A stretch of DNA of 64,000 nucleotides from SIG510 sp045540975 (GCA_045540975.1 JAZQIE010000072.1:1-64000), one strand, 5' to 3'. Shown: positions 19,877-29,074, counted from the first letter of the stretch. A program made the numbers and translations. Notes: generated from the letters alone by a model not told the origin.

Positions 19877-20941
19877 ATGATTATTTGTAATGCGAAACTT
19901 CACGGCGGTTTGAAGAATGTTGAACTCTCGGACGGAAAAATCGTAAAAATTTCCGAGAATACGGGAAAAGGCGATCTGGATGCAAAGGGGATGTGTGTCA
20001 TCCCGGGGCTGATCGACATTCACACCCACGGTTACGGCGGAATCGACTGCGACGGGGATTGGGAAGCGCTCAGCCGTGCGTATGCGGCGGCAGGCACCAC
20101 CTCATTTTTGGCAACCGCGGGCACGATTCCGATGGAAAAAATGCGCGAATATAACGACCGCCCGCGTACCGTGAGCGGGGCAAATATCCTCGGAATGCAC
20201 TACGAGGGTCCGTATATCAACCTTGCACGCAAGGGCGGGATGGATGAACGCTATGCGCTTGACCCGATAGCGGAGGACTTCCTGGTGCTGAACAACGCGA
20301 AGGTGGTATCTGTTGCACCGGAACTTCCGGGGGCAATGGAATTTATCCGCAAAGTGAGTCAGGCCGGGGTGCACATCGCGCTCGGTCATACAACTGCGGA
20401 TTACAAGATCGCATTGGAGGCGTTCCAAAACGGGGCACAAGGTCTCACCCATATGTTCAACGCGATGCCGGGGATGCTTCACCGTGACCCCGGTCCCATC
20501 GGCGCTGCGCTCATGAGCGGGAATTATGTCCAGCTTATCTGCGACGGATTCCATGTTTCCCCGCCGGTGATTTATGCGGCGTTTAAGATGTTTGGGGACA
20601 AGGTGGTCATGATCTCGGATTCGGTTCAGCACGGCGGTCTGCCCGATGGCGTGTATCCGCCCACAGACGGCGTCCGCCCGATTGTGGTCAAAAACAAAAC
20701 CGTCATGACCGAGGACGGTACCATTGCGGGCAGTTACAAATGCCTGCTTGACGGTATTAAGGTCTGCGTGGAGGTGGGTGTCCCGTTTGATGTTGCGGTG
20801 GATGCCGCAACCCGTGTCCCGGCAGAACTTCTCGGTGTCAACAAAGGCAGAGTCAAAGCAGGCTTTGACGCCGACCTCCTCATCGTGGATGACGAGATCA
20901 ATTTGAAACACGTGATTTTGCGTGGGGAATTGTTTGAGTAA
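19877..20941 (+). CDS. nagA: N-acetylglucosamine-6-phosphate deacetylase
   Basis: A 354-aa amidohydrolase that deacetylates GlcNAc-6-P in amino-sugar and wall recycling. Metal and catalytic residues are readable: H49 and H51 (DIHTHGYGG), E110 (MHYEGPY), H171 (LGHTTAD), H192 (THMFNAM) and the catalytic D248 (MISDSVQHGG). The length is slightly under the usual 380 aa. GGGAGGAAG lies before the ATG. No nagB or PTS gene is adjacent, so it is a single-gene unit between its own promoter and a strong terminator. Confidence 0.93.
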   Translation: MIICNAKLHGGLKNVELSDGKIVKISENTGKGDLDAKGMCVIPGLIDIHTHGYGGIDCDGDWEALSRAYAAAGTTSFLATAGTIPMEKMREYNDRPRTVSGANILGMHYEGPYINLARKGGMDERYALDPIAEDFLVLNNAKVVSVAPELPGAMEFIRKVSQAGVHIALGHTTADYKIALEAFQNGAQGLTHMFNAMPGMLHRDPGPIGAALMSGNYVQLICDGFHVSPPVIYAAFKMFGDKVVMISDSVQHGGLPDGVYPPTDGVRPIVVKNKTVMTEDGTIAGSYKCLLDGIKVCVEVGVPFDVAVDAATRVPAELLGVNKGRVKAGFDADLLIVDDEINLKHVILRGELFE

Positions 20942-20951
20942 AAAGATATTA

Positions 20952-20987
20952 AGCCGAAAAGACAAAAGGTTGTCTTTTCGGCTTTTT
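20952..20987 (+). terminator. Intrinsic terminator after nagA
   Basis: A 14-bp perfect stem beginning AGCCGAAAAGACAA with an AAGG loop is followed by T5. Confidence 0.87.
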
Positions 20988-21029
20988 CGATAGTCGGGGA
21001 AGGTGAGATATCAACTGCGTTTGTGTGAG

Positions 21030-21170
21030 ATGATGTTATGCTTTGCATAATGATGTTGCTCCTATCGTCGCAATGATGCGATGTTTGCCATGAAATGTGG
21101 CGAAGCCACACATCATTTGCGAAGCAAACAGCATCAGGCACAGCCGTCATCATTTGCCAACGGCAAACAT
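21030..21170. repeat. Cluster of four short hairpins punctuated by ATGATG/CATCAT
   Basis: This stretch has no gene. It holds TTATGC-TTT-GCATAA (21036-21050), TGTGGC-GAA-GCCACA (21096-21110), TTTGC-GAA-GCAAA (21116-21128) and TTTGCC-AAC-GGCAAA (21153-21167), separated by TGATG, ATGATG, CATCAT and similar triplets. ATGTTTGCC at 21081-21089 is repeated inverted near the right end. The modular hairpins look like a miniature non-coding mobile or repeat element rather than a single RNA. Copies elsewhere in the genome cannot be seen here. Confidence 0.6.
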
Positions 21171-21174
21171 CATT

Positions 21175-21207
21175 GAAAAAAGCACTTGCTTTCGCAAGTG
21201 CTTTTTT
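21175..21207. terminator. Terminator of the tRNA-Arg gene
   Basis: AGCACTTGC, a TTTC loop and GCAAGTGCT with A6 on the left and T5 on the right. It begins 2 nt beyond the tRNA CCA end on the minus strand. Confidence 0.85.
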
Positions 21208-21208
21208 C

Positions 21209-21283
21209 TGGCACCCCCTGCGGGAATCGAACCCACAACGGCCCCTTAGGAGGGGGCTGTTATATCCATTTAACTAAGGAGGC
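21209..21283 (-). tRNA. tRNA-Arg (anticodon CCU)
   Basis: A 75-nt cloverleaf with encoded CCA. The acceptor arm GCCTCCT pairs with AGGGGGT. The D stem is GTTA/TAAC, the anticodon stem GCCCC/GGGGC with loop CTCCTAA (anticodon CCT), and the T arm GTGGG-TTCGAAT-CCCGC. The discriminator base is G. The first acceptor pair is a G-U wobble. It reads AGG codons. Confidence 0.95.
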
Positions 21284-21370
21284 ACGGATGGACTTGGTAC
21301 CATTTTACAACAAAATGAAAAATAAATCAAAAATTTTTTGGATTTTATAGAAAAGTGACTGAAAATTTGG

Positions 21371-21376
21371 TATGAT
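21371..21376 (+). promoter_or_regulatory. Extended -10 element upstream of zapA
   Basis: TATGAT preceded by TGG (an extended -10), 44 nt before the zapA ATG. No good -35 box lies at 16-18 bp, so this is a tentative start for the long zapA-to-mgsA series. Confidence 0.45.
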
Positions 21377-21419
21377 ATAAAAGTGAAAGAATTGCCCGAA
21401 TGAAATGGAGGGACCCAAG

Positions 21420-21734
21420 ATGAGTGAAAAGTTTTCCTTTACCGTTGCAGGCGCGGAGTATACCCTGCGCGCAGACCGTGAGGCGGAGTACATCAAAACC
21501 GTTGCGGCGCATTTGGATGCAAAGGTTTGCGGCTTTTTGCAAAACCCGAACATGACCTTGGGAGAGGCCGCCATTTTGGCAGGGATGGATTTGGGGGACG
21601 AGTACTATCAGGTGCTGGAAACCAACGAGACCCTGCGCGGACAAATCAAAGAACAGTTGGAAGAAATTGCCCGCCTGACCGCGGAAAATACAAGCCTTGC
21701 CCGTGAACTTGCGCGGCTCAAGGAACAAGGATAG
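21420..21734 (+). CDS. zapA: Cell division protein ZapA
   Basis: A 104-aa ZapA-like protein that bundles FtsZ filaments at the division septum. The N-terminal globular part (FSFTVAGAEYTLRADREAEYIKTVAAHLD) matches the ZapA fold. The C-terminal 45 residues form a leucine/glutamate-rich coiled coil (ETLRGQIKEQLEEIARLTAENTSLARELARL). The ATG at 21420 follows GGAGGGA; an upstream in-frame ATG at 21405 overlaps this site. It heads a tight rightward series, and the U32 peptidase gene begins 11 nt after its stop. Confidence 0.88.
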   Translation: MSEKFSFTVAGAEYTLRADREAEYIKTVAAHLDAKVCGFLQNPNMTLGEAAILAGMDLGDEYYQVLETNETLRGQIKEQLEEIARLTAENTSLARELARLKEQG

Positions 21735-21745
21735 GAAGATAGATT

Positions 21746-23842
21746 ATGAAAACCCCGGAACTTCTGGCACCTGCCGGATCGTTTGAGGCGGTCATCGCCG
21801 CGGTCCAAAACGGTGCGAATGCGGTTTATCTGGGGAGTGGGGATTTTAACGCGCGCAGAAACGCGAAGAATTTCACCGATGAGGAGCTTTTGCAGGCGGT
21901 GGAATACTGCCGCGCGCGCGGTGTGAAGGTACACGTCACGCTGAATACGTTGGTGACCGACCGTGAACTCGGTGAGGTGTCCAAGGTTGTGGAAAAAATC
22001 AACCGCTTCGGCGTGGATGCAATCATCGTTGCGGACCTCGGCATTGCCCGTATGATTCGTCAGATGGTGCCCGACCTTCCCATTCACGCATCCACTCAGA
22101 TGACCGTTCACAATTTAGACGGTGTGCTTTGCGCGGCGGAGCACGGGTTTTCCCGTGTGGTGCTTTCGCGCGAGCTTTCCCGCGAAGAAATTCGCTATAT
22201 TTGTATGAAAAGCCCGATTGAGATTGAGGTGTTTGCCCATGGCGCGCTTTGTATGTGCTATTCCGGGCAATGCTATTTCTCGGGCGTGGTGGGGCAGAGA
22301 AGCGGCAACCGCGGACTTTGCGCACAGCCGTGCAGACTGTCGTACCGCTTAAATGACCGCACGGGTGACAAACCCCTTCTCAGCCTCAAGGACCTTTGCA
22401 TGGCAGAGCATTTGCAGGAGCTTTGCGAGATGGGTGTTGCGAGCATCAAAATCGAGGGACGGATGAAGCGCCCCGAGTATGTTGCCGCGGTCATCCGCAC
22501 CTATGCAAACTTACTCTCCGAACACCGCAAGCCCGAACGCGAGGAGCTTGAAATGCTCGAGCGCGTGTTCTCACGTCAAGGCTTTACCGACGGGTATTAC
22601 ACGAATCGGGTGGACCGCAAGATGTTCGGCACGCGTGTGGAGGAGAATCCGAACGAATCGCAGGCGCTATACAAAGAACTGCGCAAGACCTATCAGGGCG
22701 AGCGCCCCACTCTTGGCATCCGTTTTTACTGTGTGGTGTGCAAGGGGCATCCCGCTCTGCTTGCCGCAGAGGATACCGACGGTTTCCGTCATGTGGTGAA
22801 GGGGCCGATCCCGGAGGATGCGCAGGTGAAGAGCCTGGACGCTGCCACTATCCGCGAGCAGCTGCGGAAAACCGGCGGCACTCCGTACGGTTATATCAAC
22901 GCGAAAATCAAGGTGGATGACGGCCTTGCATTGCCGCTTTCCGCACTCAACGCGATGCGCCGCGAGTGTATTGAAGAACTCGCGCGCCAGCGCATGAATC
23001 CGCCGCGCCGCCCGTGTGAGGCATTTCAGCCCGGGGTACGGCTGCTCAACGAATCGCACCAAATCGGATACACGGTATCGGTTTTACACGCAAAGCAGGT
23101 GAGTGAGGAGCTCTTAAAGCTGAATCCTGCGATGCTCATTGTTCCGCTCTCCGAAATGGTACAAGTTTCCGACAAGCTTGCAAACTGGAGCGCGTATACC
23201 ACCCTTTGTGTGGCGCTTCCGCGCATCATCCGTGACAAGGAGAAGGCGGAAATCACCGCGCAGCTGGATTTGGTGCATCAAAAAGGCGTGCGCCATGCTC
23301 TGGTGGGCAACATCGGGCATATCGCGATGGCAAAAGAGCGCGGATTTACCCTGCACGGGGATTTCGGGTTGAATGTATTCAACTCGCAGACCGTAAAAGA
23401 GCTTCGTCAGGACGGCTTTGAAACCCTCACCCTTTCGCCCGAACTCACACTCGCGCAGATTCGGGATATTTCCAAGGGGATTCCGTGTGAATTGCTTGTT
23501 TACGGCAGACTTCCGCTCATGTTACTGGAGCATTGTGTGGTCAAGAATACCACGGGAAACTGTGTGTGCAACAGCCCCCAGCATTTGACCGACCGCACAG
23601 GTGCGGCATTCCCGATTGTACGGGACGGCGCATCCCATCGCAATGTGATTTTGAATGCACAAAAGCTGTTCCTTGCAGATAAAAAGCGCGACTATTCCGC
23701 AATCGGAATTGCGACCGCGCGGATTATGTTCACCACCGAGCATCCCACCGAATGTGTCACGGTGCTCGAGCGGTATCTCGGCAAAAATGATTTTAAGCCG
23801 CCCAACTTCACACGCGGCTTGTATTATCGAGGTGTGGAATAA
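21746..23842 (+). CDS. U32 family peptidase, long form
   Basis: A 698-aa U32 protein (collagenase-like/RlhA-type). The N-terminal half is the U32 TIM-barrel domain: PELLAPAGSFEAVIAAVQNGANAVYLG, then the signature EVFAHGALCMCYSGQCYFS and the cysteine-rich GNRGLCAQPCRLSY. The cysteines match the iron-sulfur site of RlhA/TrhP proteins, which hydroxylate RNA bases. The C-terminal 350 residues form the extended DUF3656-like region of the long family members. Peptidase or RNA-modifying activity cannot be chosen from sequence; the conserved zapA neighbourhood gives no answer. Its stop overlaps the dut ATG. Confidence 0.88.
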   Translation: MKTPELLAPAGSFEAVIAAVQNGANAVYLGSGDFNARRNAKNFTDEELLQAVEYCRARGVKVHVTLNTLVTDRELGEVSKVVEKINRFGVDAIIVADLGIARMIRQMVPDLPIHASTQMTVHNLDGVLCAAEHGFSRVVLSRELSREEIRYICMKSPIEIEVFAHGALCMCYSGQCYFSGVVGQRSGNRGLCAQPCRLSYRLNDRTGDKPLLSLKDLCMAEHLQELCEMGVASIKIEGRMKRPEYVAAVIRTYANLLSEHRKPEREELEMLERVFSRQGFTDGYYTNRVDRKMFGTRVEENPNESQALYKELRKTYQGERPTLGIRFYCVVCKGHPALLAAEDTDGFRHVVKGPIPEDAQVKSLDAATIREQLRKTGGTPYGYINAKIKVDDGLALPLSALNAMRRECIEELARQRMNPPRRPCEAFQPGVRLLNESHQIGYTVSVLHAKQVSEELLKLNPAMLIVPLSEMVQVSDKLANWSAYTTLCVALPRIIRDKEKAEITAQLDLVHQKGVRHALVGNIGHIAMAKERGFTLHGDFGLNVFNSQTVKELRQDGFETLTLSPELTLAQIRDISKGIPCELLVYGRLPLMLLEHCVVKNTTGNCVCNSPQHLTDRTGAAFPIVRDGASHRNVILNAQKLFLADKKRDYSAIGIATARIMFTTEHPTECVTVLERYLGKNDFKPPNFTRGLYYRGVE

Positions 23843-24294
23843 TGAAACTCAAAGTACGCGCGGTATCGGAAAAAATCGGGAGCGAGATTCCGCTTCCCGC
23901 ATATGCGACCGAAGGGTCGGCAGGACTGGATTTGCGCGCGTGCATAGACGGTGCGGTCACCCTCCCTACGGGCGGACGTGCGCTGATTCCGACCGGAATT
24001 GCGATTGAGCTTCCGAGCGCGGAGACGGTTGCACTCGTCTTTGCGCGGAGCGGTCTCGCAATCAAGCACGGGCTTGCGCTTTCAAACGGCGTGGGTGTGA
24101 TTGACAGCGACTACCGCGGCGAAATCAAGGTGGGGCTTATCAACCAAGGCGAGGAAGACTTTACGGTCGAACCCGGTGAGAGAATCGCGCAGATGGTCAT
24201 TATGCCGATTCTGCAGCCGGAAATCGAATTGGCAGAGTCTCTCTCGGATACCGACCGCGGTGCGGGCGGCTTCGGGTCGACCGGCACCAAGTAA
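23842..24294 (+). CDS. dut: dUTP diphosphatase
   Basis: A 150-aa trimeric dUTPase that removes dUTP and supplies dUMP. The five family motifs are visible: AGLDLRA, FARSGLAIKHGL (catalytic serine), GVIDSDYRGEIKVGLIN, GERIAQMVI and the C-terminal arm DRGAGGFGSTGTK. The full length and all motifs suggest an active enzyme. The start overlaps the upstream stop (TAATG), indicating coupling. Confidence 0.96.
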   Translation: MKLKVRAVSEKIGSEIPLPAYATEGSAGLDLRACIDGAVTLPTGGRALIPTGIAIELPSAETVALVFARSGLAIKHGLALSNGVGVIDSDYRGEIKVGLINQGEEDFTVEPGERIAQMVIMPILQPEIELAESLSDTDRGAGGFGSTGTK

Positions 24295-24304
24295 GGAGAT
24301 TTTT

Positions 24305-24874
24305 ATGGCAAAAGTGATCTTGGCATCCCAATCCCCACGCAGAAAAGAACTGTTGGGACGCGTATTTGAATCGTTTGAGATCATTCCGTCGGGTGTGGAG
24401 GAGACTGCGGACGCCTCCTCGCCCTCCGAGTATGTGATGTCGCTTGCACGTGCAAAGGCGCAGGATGTGGCTTTCAGCGTGGATTCCGATACATTGGTCA
24501 TCGGGTCGGACACGGTTGTGGTGCTCGACGGCAGGATTTTGGAGAAGCCAACCGACGAGGAGGATGCATTTCGGATGCTCTCCGCCATGTCGGGACGAAT
24601 GCATGAGGTGTACACGGGTCTTGCGCTGTGTAAGGACGGCAAGACGGTGACCGATTTTGAAGTGACCAAGGTTTGGTTTCGCAGCCTCGGTGCGGATGCA
24701 ATCCGCCGCTATATTGCATCGGGGGAGCCGATGGACAAGGCAGGGGCGTACGGCATCCAGCAAAAAGGCGCGCTTTTGGTCAAGGGCATTGAGGGGGACT
24801 ACTTCAACGTGGTGGGACTCCCGCTCTGCAAGTTGTGTGAATTGTTGGAAGATTTGGGGTACACCACCCTTTGA
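24305..24874 (+). CDS. maf: Maf-like nucleotide pyrophosphatase
   Basis: A 189-aa Maf/YhdE-type protein that hydrolyses non-canonical or pyrimidine nucleoside triphosphates and is linked to septum inhibition in Bacillus. The signature ILASQSPRRKELL and catalytic acidic residues (GSDTVVVLDGRILEKP; MSGRMHEVYTGLAL) are present, plus DKAGAYGIQQKGALLV. AAGGAG precedes the ATG at 24305; the longer frame overlaps dut and lacks homology. It stands directly before mreC as in many Firmicutes. Confidence 0.94.
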   Translation: MAKVILASQSPRRKELLGRVFESFEIIPSGVEETADASSPSEYVMSLARAKAQDVAFSVDSDTLVIGSDTVVVLDGRILEKPTDEEDAFRMLSAMSGRMHEVYTGLALCKDGKTVTDFEVTKVWFRSLGADAIRRYIASGEPMDKAGAYGIQQKGALLVKGIEGDYFNVVGLPLCKLCELLEDLGYTTL

Positions 24875-24888
24875 TGAGGTGAACGGAT

Positions 24889-25728
24889 TTGAGAGATATC
24901 TTTGAAAAGAAATGGGTCGCGATTTTTCTTGCCGCGGTGTTTCTGTGTCTGGTCATGGTGATTTGGTCGGCACTTTCACCCAGCCACGCGTCCCCGATTT
25001 CCAATCTTGTGAATATTCTGATTACTCCGATTCAGGACGGTGTGACTTGGGTGACAAACGGTGCGAAATCCGTGGTGGATCACTATACCGCATACGATGA
25101 ATTGGAAGCGGAGAATCAAAAGCTCCGCAAAGAGTTGGCGGACACACGCGGTGCACTCCGCGATGCCGACCATGCGATTTTGGAGAATGAGCAGTTACGT
25201 GCCGCACTCGGCATGAAAGAGAAAAACCGCTCGTTTGTGATGGAGCCTGCGGAAATCATTGCCCGCAGCAACGAGACCTGGTCGCGCACCTTCACCATCG
25301 ACAAGGGCACACTTTCGGGTGTGCAGATTGACAACTGTGTGGTCACGGTGGACGGTTTGGTGGGGTATGTGAGCGAGGTTGGGACCAACTGGGCAATGGT
25401 CACCACCATTGTGGACCCCTCGTCGCAGATTTCCGCCATCGCATCCCGTACCCGTGAGGTGGCAACCGCGGAAGGCAGCTTTGAACTCATGGGAGACAAT
25501 CAGTTAAAACTCACGTATCTGGACAAAGAAACCAAGCTGGTGCAAGGGGATGCCGTGGAAACCTCGGGGTACGGCGGCATCTTCCCGAAGGGCTTGGTCA
25601 TCGGCTCGGCATCCGAGGTCAGGCTTGAGACCCACGGCGCCTCCAAATACGCGATTATCACACCTGCGGTGGATTTCCGCACCGTTACTCAGGTGTTGGT
25701 CATCAAATCCTTTGAAATGACGGAGTAA
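24889..25728 (+). CDS. mreC: Rod shape-determining protein MreC
   Basis: A 279-aa bitopic protein of the elongasome, anchored by one helix (about residues 10-28) with the rest outside. A coiled coil (about 60-100, ELEAENQKLRKELADTRG) precedes two beta domains (about 120-275) with NGLVGYVSEVG-type family motifs (VDGLVGYVSEVGTNWA). It starts with TTG at 24889 after GAGGTGA. mreB is not upstream here. Confidence 0.92.
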   Translation: MRDIFEKKWVAIFLAAVFLCLVMVIWSALSPSHASPISNLVNILITPIQDGVTWVTNGAKSVVDHYTAYDELEAENQKLRKELADTRGALRDADHAILENEQLRAALGMKEKNRSFVMEPAEIIARSNETWSRTFTIDKGTLSGVQIDNCVVTVDGLVGYVSEVGTNWAMVTTIVDPSSQISAIASRTREVATAEGSFELMGDNQLKLTYLDKETKLVQGDAVETSGYGGIFPKGLVIGSASEVRLETHGASKYAIITPAVDFRTVTQVLVIKSFEMTE

Positions 25729-25732
25729 GAAA

Positions 25733-26257
25733 ATGGACAGCAGTAAACGTGCTTTTTACAAATGGATTTCATATGGCATCCTCATCGCTGCGGTTATGAT
25801 CGTAGAGAGTACTTTACTGTGCCGTCTTTCGGTTTTCTCCGCCACTCCGTCGCTGATTCCGTATCTGGTTGCGGTCATCGCGATGCGTGAGGGCATCTCG
25901 GGTGCGGCAGGCATCGGACTCATGGCAGGCATCATCACCGATGCAATGGTCCCGTCTGTGACCGGTTTTTACACAATCACCTTTGTCATCTGCGGTATTG
26001 CGGTGGGGATTTTGTGCCGTGTGCTGTTTCAAAAGCACTATCCCGCCTCGCTGTTGTATTGGCTGATTTGTCTGCTTATTAAGAATGTTGCATATTACGT
26101 GGTGGTATTTGTGCTGTGGGGCAGACCCATCGGCACCGAACTTTTTTGGCGCTGGGGCGGAGAAGTGCTTGCCACCTTGCTGTTTACCCCGCTTTTGTAT
26201 TGGGCAGTTTGGAACATCAGCCGCAGATATCTGCGTGAGGAAGAGAGTGGCGTATGA
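25733..26257 (+). CDS. mreD: Rod shape-determining protein MreD
   Basis: A 174-aa integral membrane protein with about five hydrophobic helices and few loops, matching MreD in size, in the SLIPYLVAVIAMREG region and in position between mreC and the class B PBP. It links MreC, PBP2 and RodA in the elongation complex. The sequence family is divergent, so order is part of the evidence. Its stop overlaps the PBP2 start by 4 nt. Confidence 0.88.
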   Translation: MDSSKRAFYKWISYGILIAAVMIVESTLLCRLSVFSATPSLIPYLVAVIAMREGISGAAGIGLMAGIITDAMVPSVTGFYTITFVICGIAVGILCRVLFQKHYPASLLYWLICLLIKNVAYYVVVFVLWGRPIGTELFWRWGGEVLATLLFTPLLYWAVWNISRRYLREEESGV

Positions 26258-28323
26258 ATAAAGACACATTACAGCATCGCTCGGTCTTTCTGGTAATTTT
26301 GCTTGTGATACTGATGATTGTGGGCATTGGACGACTTTACAACCTGCAAATCGTAAAAGGTGAGGAGTATCTCCGTCAATCCGAGAGCAAGCTCACTCGC
26401 TCGGTCACATTGGAAGCGCCGCGCGGCGAGATTTTGGACCGCAACGGACAAACCATGGTCACCAACCGCACCTGCTTCATGGTGGAGTTTGACGCGGTGT
26501 CTTGGCGCAAGGTGGAAGACCGCGCCAATCTGATTTGGAAACTCATCGCGCTGTGCGATGCAAACGGTCAGGAGCACCGCGATTCCCTGCCCGTTTCCGA
26601 AACACAGCCGTTTTCGTATACCTATGTCCCCGAAATGGGCTCCGAGCAGGAAGCCGATATGGTGGCATACCTGAAAAAACGCGACTATCCGCTCAATTTA
26701 CCTGCGAGCGAATTTATCGACCGCATGGCAGAGCGGTATGAAATCCCCGACACATATACCCCCGAGCAGAAACGTGCCATTGTGGGCGTGCGCTATGAGA
26801 TGGAGATTCGTCAATTCTCCACCACACTCCCGTTTGTGTTTGCCGAGGATATCGAGGTTGCGCTTGCAACCAAGATTCAGGAGCAAAACCGACTGTTTTC
26901 CTGCGTGAATATCACGGTCAAACCCCAACGTGAGTATCAAACCAAAACCGCGGCACACATTTTGGGGCGCGTGGGCAATATCTACGCGGAGGAATATCCC
27001 AAGCTCAAGGACAAAGGCTACCGCAGAAACGATGAAATCGGAAAAGACGGCATGGAGCGGTATCTGGAGGATTGGCTGCGCGGAATGGACGGGCTTCAGA
27101 CCATTGAAACCACCACCGCGGGTAAAATCACCAACATGGTGAGTGAGGTTGCGCCCGTGCCGGGCAAGGAATGTACCCTCACCATCGACTCCGCGGTGCA
27201 AAAAGCGGCGGAGGATGCACTTGCATATATCATCCCCAAACTGCGCCGCGAGGGTCTTACCAACTCGCGCTGGGGCGGGAACAATGCAAAGGGCGGCGCG
27301 GTGGTCGCGATTGATGTGAAAACCGGCGGCATCCTTGCGATGGCATCCAACCCCACATATGACCTCACCGAGTTTAACAAGAATTACAACGCGATGCTCA
27401 AAGACCCCTTAAAGCCCATGCTCAACCGTGCAATTTCCGGTCATTATCCTCCGGGCTCGACCTTTAAGATGGTCACATCTCTCGCCGCCTTGGATGCAGG
27501 CGTTATCACCCCGAATTCCACCGTGGTGGACGAGGGTATTTACACCTATTACAAAGGCTATCAGCCGCGCTGCGATATTTTCAAAACCTACGGCAAGACC
27601 CACGGCAGTGTGAATGTCAGCGGGGCAATCAAGGTCTCCTGCAACTACTTCTTCTACGATGTGGGCAGACGGACAGGCATCAGCAAAATTGAGGAAACCG
27701 CAAAGAAATTCGGCTTTGGCAGTACCACGGGCATTGAACTCCCGGGCGAGCTGAAGGGTCAGATTGCGGGGTACGAAACCCGTGAAAAAGCGGGCGGAAT
27801 CTGGTATGACGGCGATACGCTGAGCGCATCCATCGGTCAGTCGGACACGCTGGTCACACCGCTCCAGCTTGCAAACTACACCGCAATGCTCGCAACCCGC
27901 GGGACACAGTATGTGCCGCATCTTGTAAAGCGTGTCCGCGATCCCGAGACCAATGAGATTCTGTTTAGCGAGACACCCACCGTACTCAACCAAGCGGAGT
28001 ATGACGATAAGTATTGGAACGCGGTCTTAAACGGAATGTACCGCGCGGCGCATGAGCCCGACGGCACCGCATATGCGATGTTCAAGGAATATCCCATCAA
28101 AGTGGGCGCAAAAACAGGCTCGGCGCAGGCACCCGGCGGGTCGCACGCGCTGTTTGTCGCATTCGCACCGTTTGACGATCCCGAAATCGCGGTTGCGGTC
28201 GTGGTGGAAAACGGCGGTCAGGGCAGCCGCATCACCGAGGTGGCAAAGCGCGTATTTGACGCGTATTTCTTCGACACCTCCAATCAGAATCTCTCGCAAA
28301 CCGAGAACAACTTGGTACAGTAA
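26254..28323 (+). CDS. mrdA: Class B penicillin-binding protein 2 (elongation transpeptidase)
   Basis: A 689-aa membrane-anchored transpeptidase that cross-links peptidoglycan during elongation. One N-terminal helix (about 10-30) is followed by the pedestal/dimerisation domain (APRGEILDRNGQTMVTN) and the transpeptidase domain. The three active-site motifs are present: STFK with S402, SCN at 462-464, and KTG at 620-622. It ends in a polar Gln/Asn tail. It overlaps mreD at ATGA. rodA, often next, is absent. Confidence 0.95.
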   Translation: MNKDTLQHRSVFLVILLVILMIVGIGRLYNLQIVKGEEYLRQSESKLTRSVTLEAPRGEILDRNGQTMVTNRTCFMVEFDAVSWRKVEDRANLIWKLIALCDANGQEHRDSLPVSETQPFSYTYVPEMGSEQEADMVAYLKKRDYPLNLPASEFIDRMAERYEIPDTYTPEQKRAIVGVRYEMEIRQFSTTLPFVFAEDIEVALATKIQEQNRLFSCVNITVKPQREYQTKTAAHILGRVGNIYAEEYPKLKDKGYRRNDEIGKDGMERYLEDWLRGMDGLQTIETTTAGKITNMVSEVAPVPGKECTLTIDSAVQKAAEDALAYIIPKLRREGLTNSRWGGNNAKGGAVVAIDVKTGGILAMASNPTYDLTEFNKNYNAMLKDPLKPMLNRAISGHYPPGSTFKMVTSLAALDAGVITPNSTVVDEGIYTYYKGYQPRCDIFKTYGKTHGSVNVSGAIKVSCNYFFYDVGRRTGISKIEETAKKFGFGSTTGIELPGELKGQIAGYETREKAGGIWYDGDTLSASIGQSDTLVTPLQLANYTAMLATRGTQYVPHLVKRVRDPETNEILFSETPTVLNQAEYDDKYWNAVLNGMYRAAHEPDGTAYAMFKEYPIKVGAKTGSAQAPGGSHALFVAFAPFDDPEIAVAVVVENGGQGSRITEVAKRVFDAYFFDTSNQNLSQTENNLVQ

Positions 28324-28336
28324 AGGGGGAAACACT

Positions 28337-29074
28337 GTGGCAGAAATTATTTGTATCGCATCCGGTAAGGGCGGTACGGGGAAAACCTCGCTCTCCGCGG
28401 GGCTCTCGTGCAGTCTTGCAAGGATGGGACGTTCGGTCCTGGTTGTGGACATGGACATCGGACTTCGGAATCTGGATTTGGTGCTTGGCATCACCGAGCA
28501 CGCGCTTTTTGATTTTACCGATGTGCTGTTCGGCCGTGCAACCCTCAAGGAAGCCGCGACTCCGCACCCCGATGTACCCGGACTCTCCTTCCTTGCCGCA
28601 CCGCTCGGCATTCCCGAGGAGGAAATCACGGTGGAGGCATTCTCTGCCTTTGCGGAAGAGGCAAAGGGGATGTTTGATATTTGCATTTTAGACTGTCCCG
28701 CAGGGATTGGAAACGGCTTTTCTCATGCGGCAAGTGTGGCGGACCGTGCAATTGTGGTGGCAACACCCGACCAAACCAGCCTGCGTGACGCACAGATGAC
28801 ACGGTTTGCACTGATGGAGCAGGGGGTGGAGGAAATCCACCTTGCGGTCAACCGCATTTCGCGGTTTGTGTCCGCGCTGTCGCTGGATGAGATCATCGAC
28901 CGTACCGGGATTGCACTTATCGGTGCGGTGCCCGAGGATCGGGTTGTGATTGCATCGGCAAACAAAGGCGAGCTTGTGGTGAACAAGCCGCGGTCACGCG
29001 CGGCAAAGGCATATGCCAATATTGCACAACGGCTTACGGGAGTGAGCGTTCCGCTCTTGCGACAAGTCAGATAG
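28337..29074 (+). CDS. MinD-like P-loop ATPase without MinC partner
   Basis: A 245-aa ParA/MinD-type ATPase. The deviant Walker [10 protein letters not shown] occupies residues 10-18 with the signature lysine K11. Switch motifs [14 protein letters not shown] and CPAGIGNG follow MinD closely. It differs in two ways: no minC is next to it, and the C-terminus stops at [15 protein letters not shown] without the basic amphipathic helix that anchors MinD to membranes. GTG start after AAAGGGGGAAA, 13 nt after the PBP2 stop. It might still direct division-site or wall-machinery positioning; this is inference. Confidence 0.85.
   Translation: MAEIICIASGKGGTGKTSLSAGLSCSLARMGRSVLVVDMDIGLRNLDLVLGITEHALFDFTDVLFGRATLKEAATPHPDVPGLSFLAAPLGIPEEEITVEAFSAFAEEAKGMFDICILDCPAGIGNGFSHAASVADRAIVVATPDQTSLRDAQMTRFALMEQGVEEIHLAVNRISRFVSALSLDEIIDRTGIALIGAVPEDRVVIASANKGELVVNKPRSRAAKAYANIAQRLTGVSVPLLRQVR

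Noticed and set aside
28337..29074. MinD frameshift truncation at the C-terminus
   Set aside because: The frame ends cleanly 14 nt before the next start with a proper ribosome-binding site; no continuation encoding an amphipathic helix was seen in the other frames, which are taken up by mgsA.
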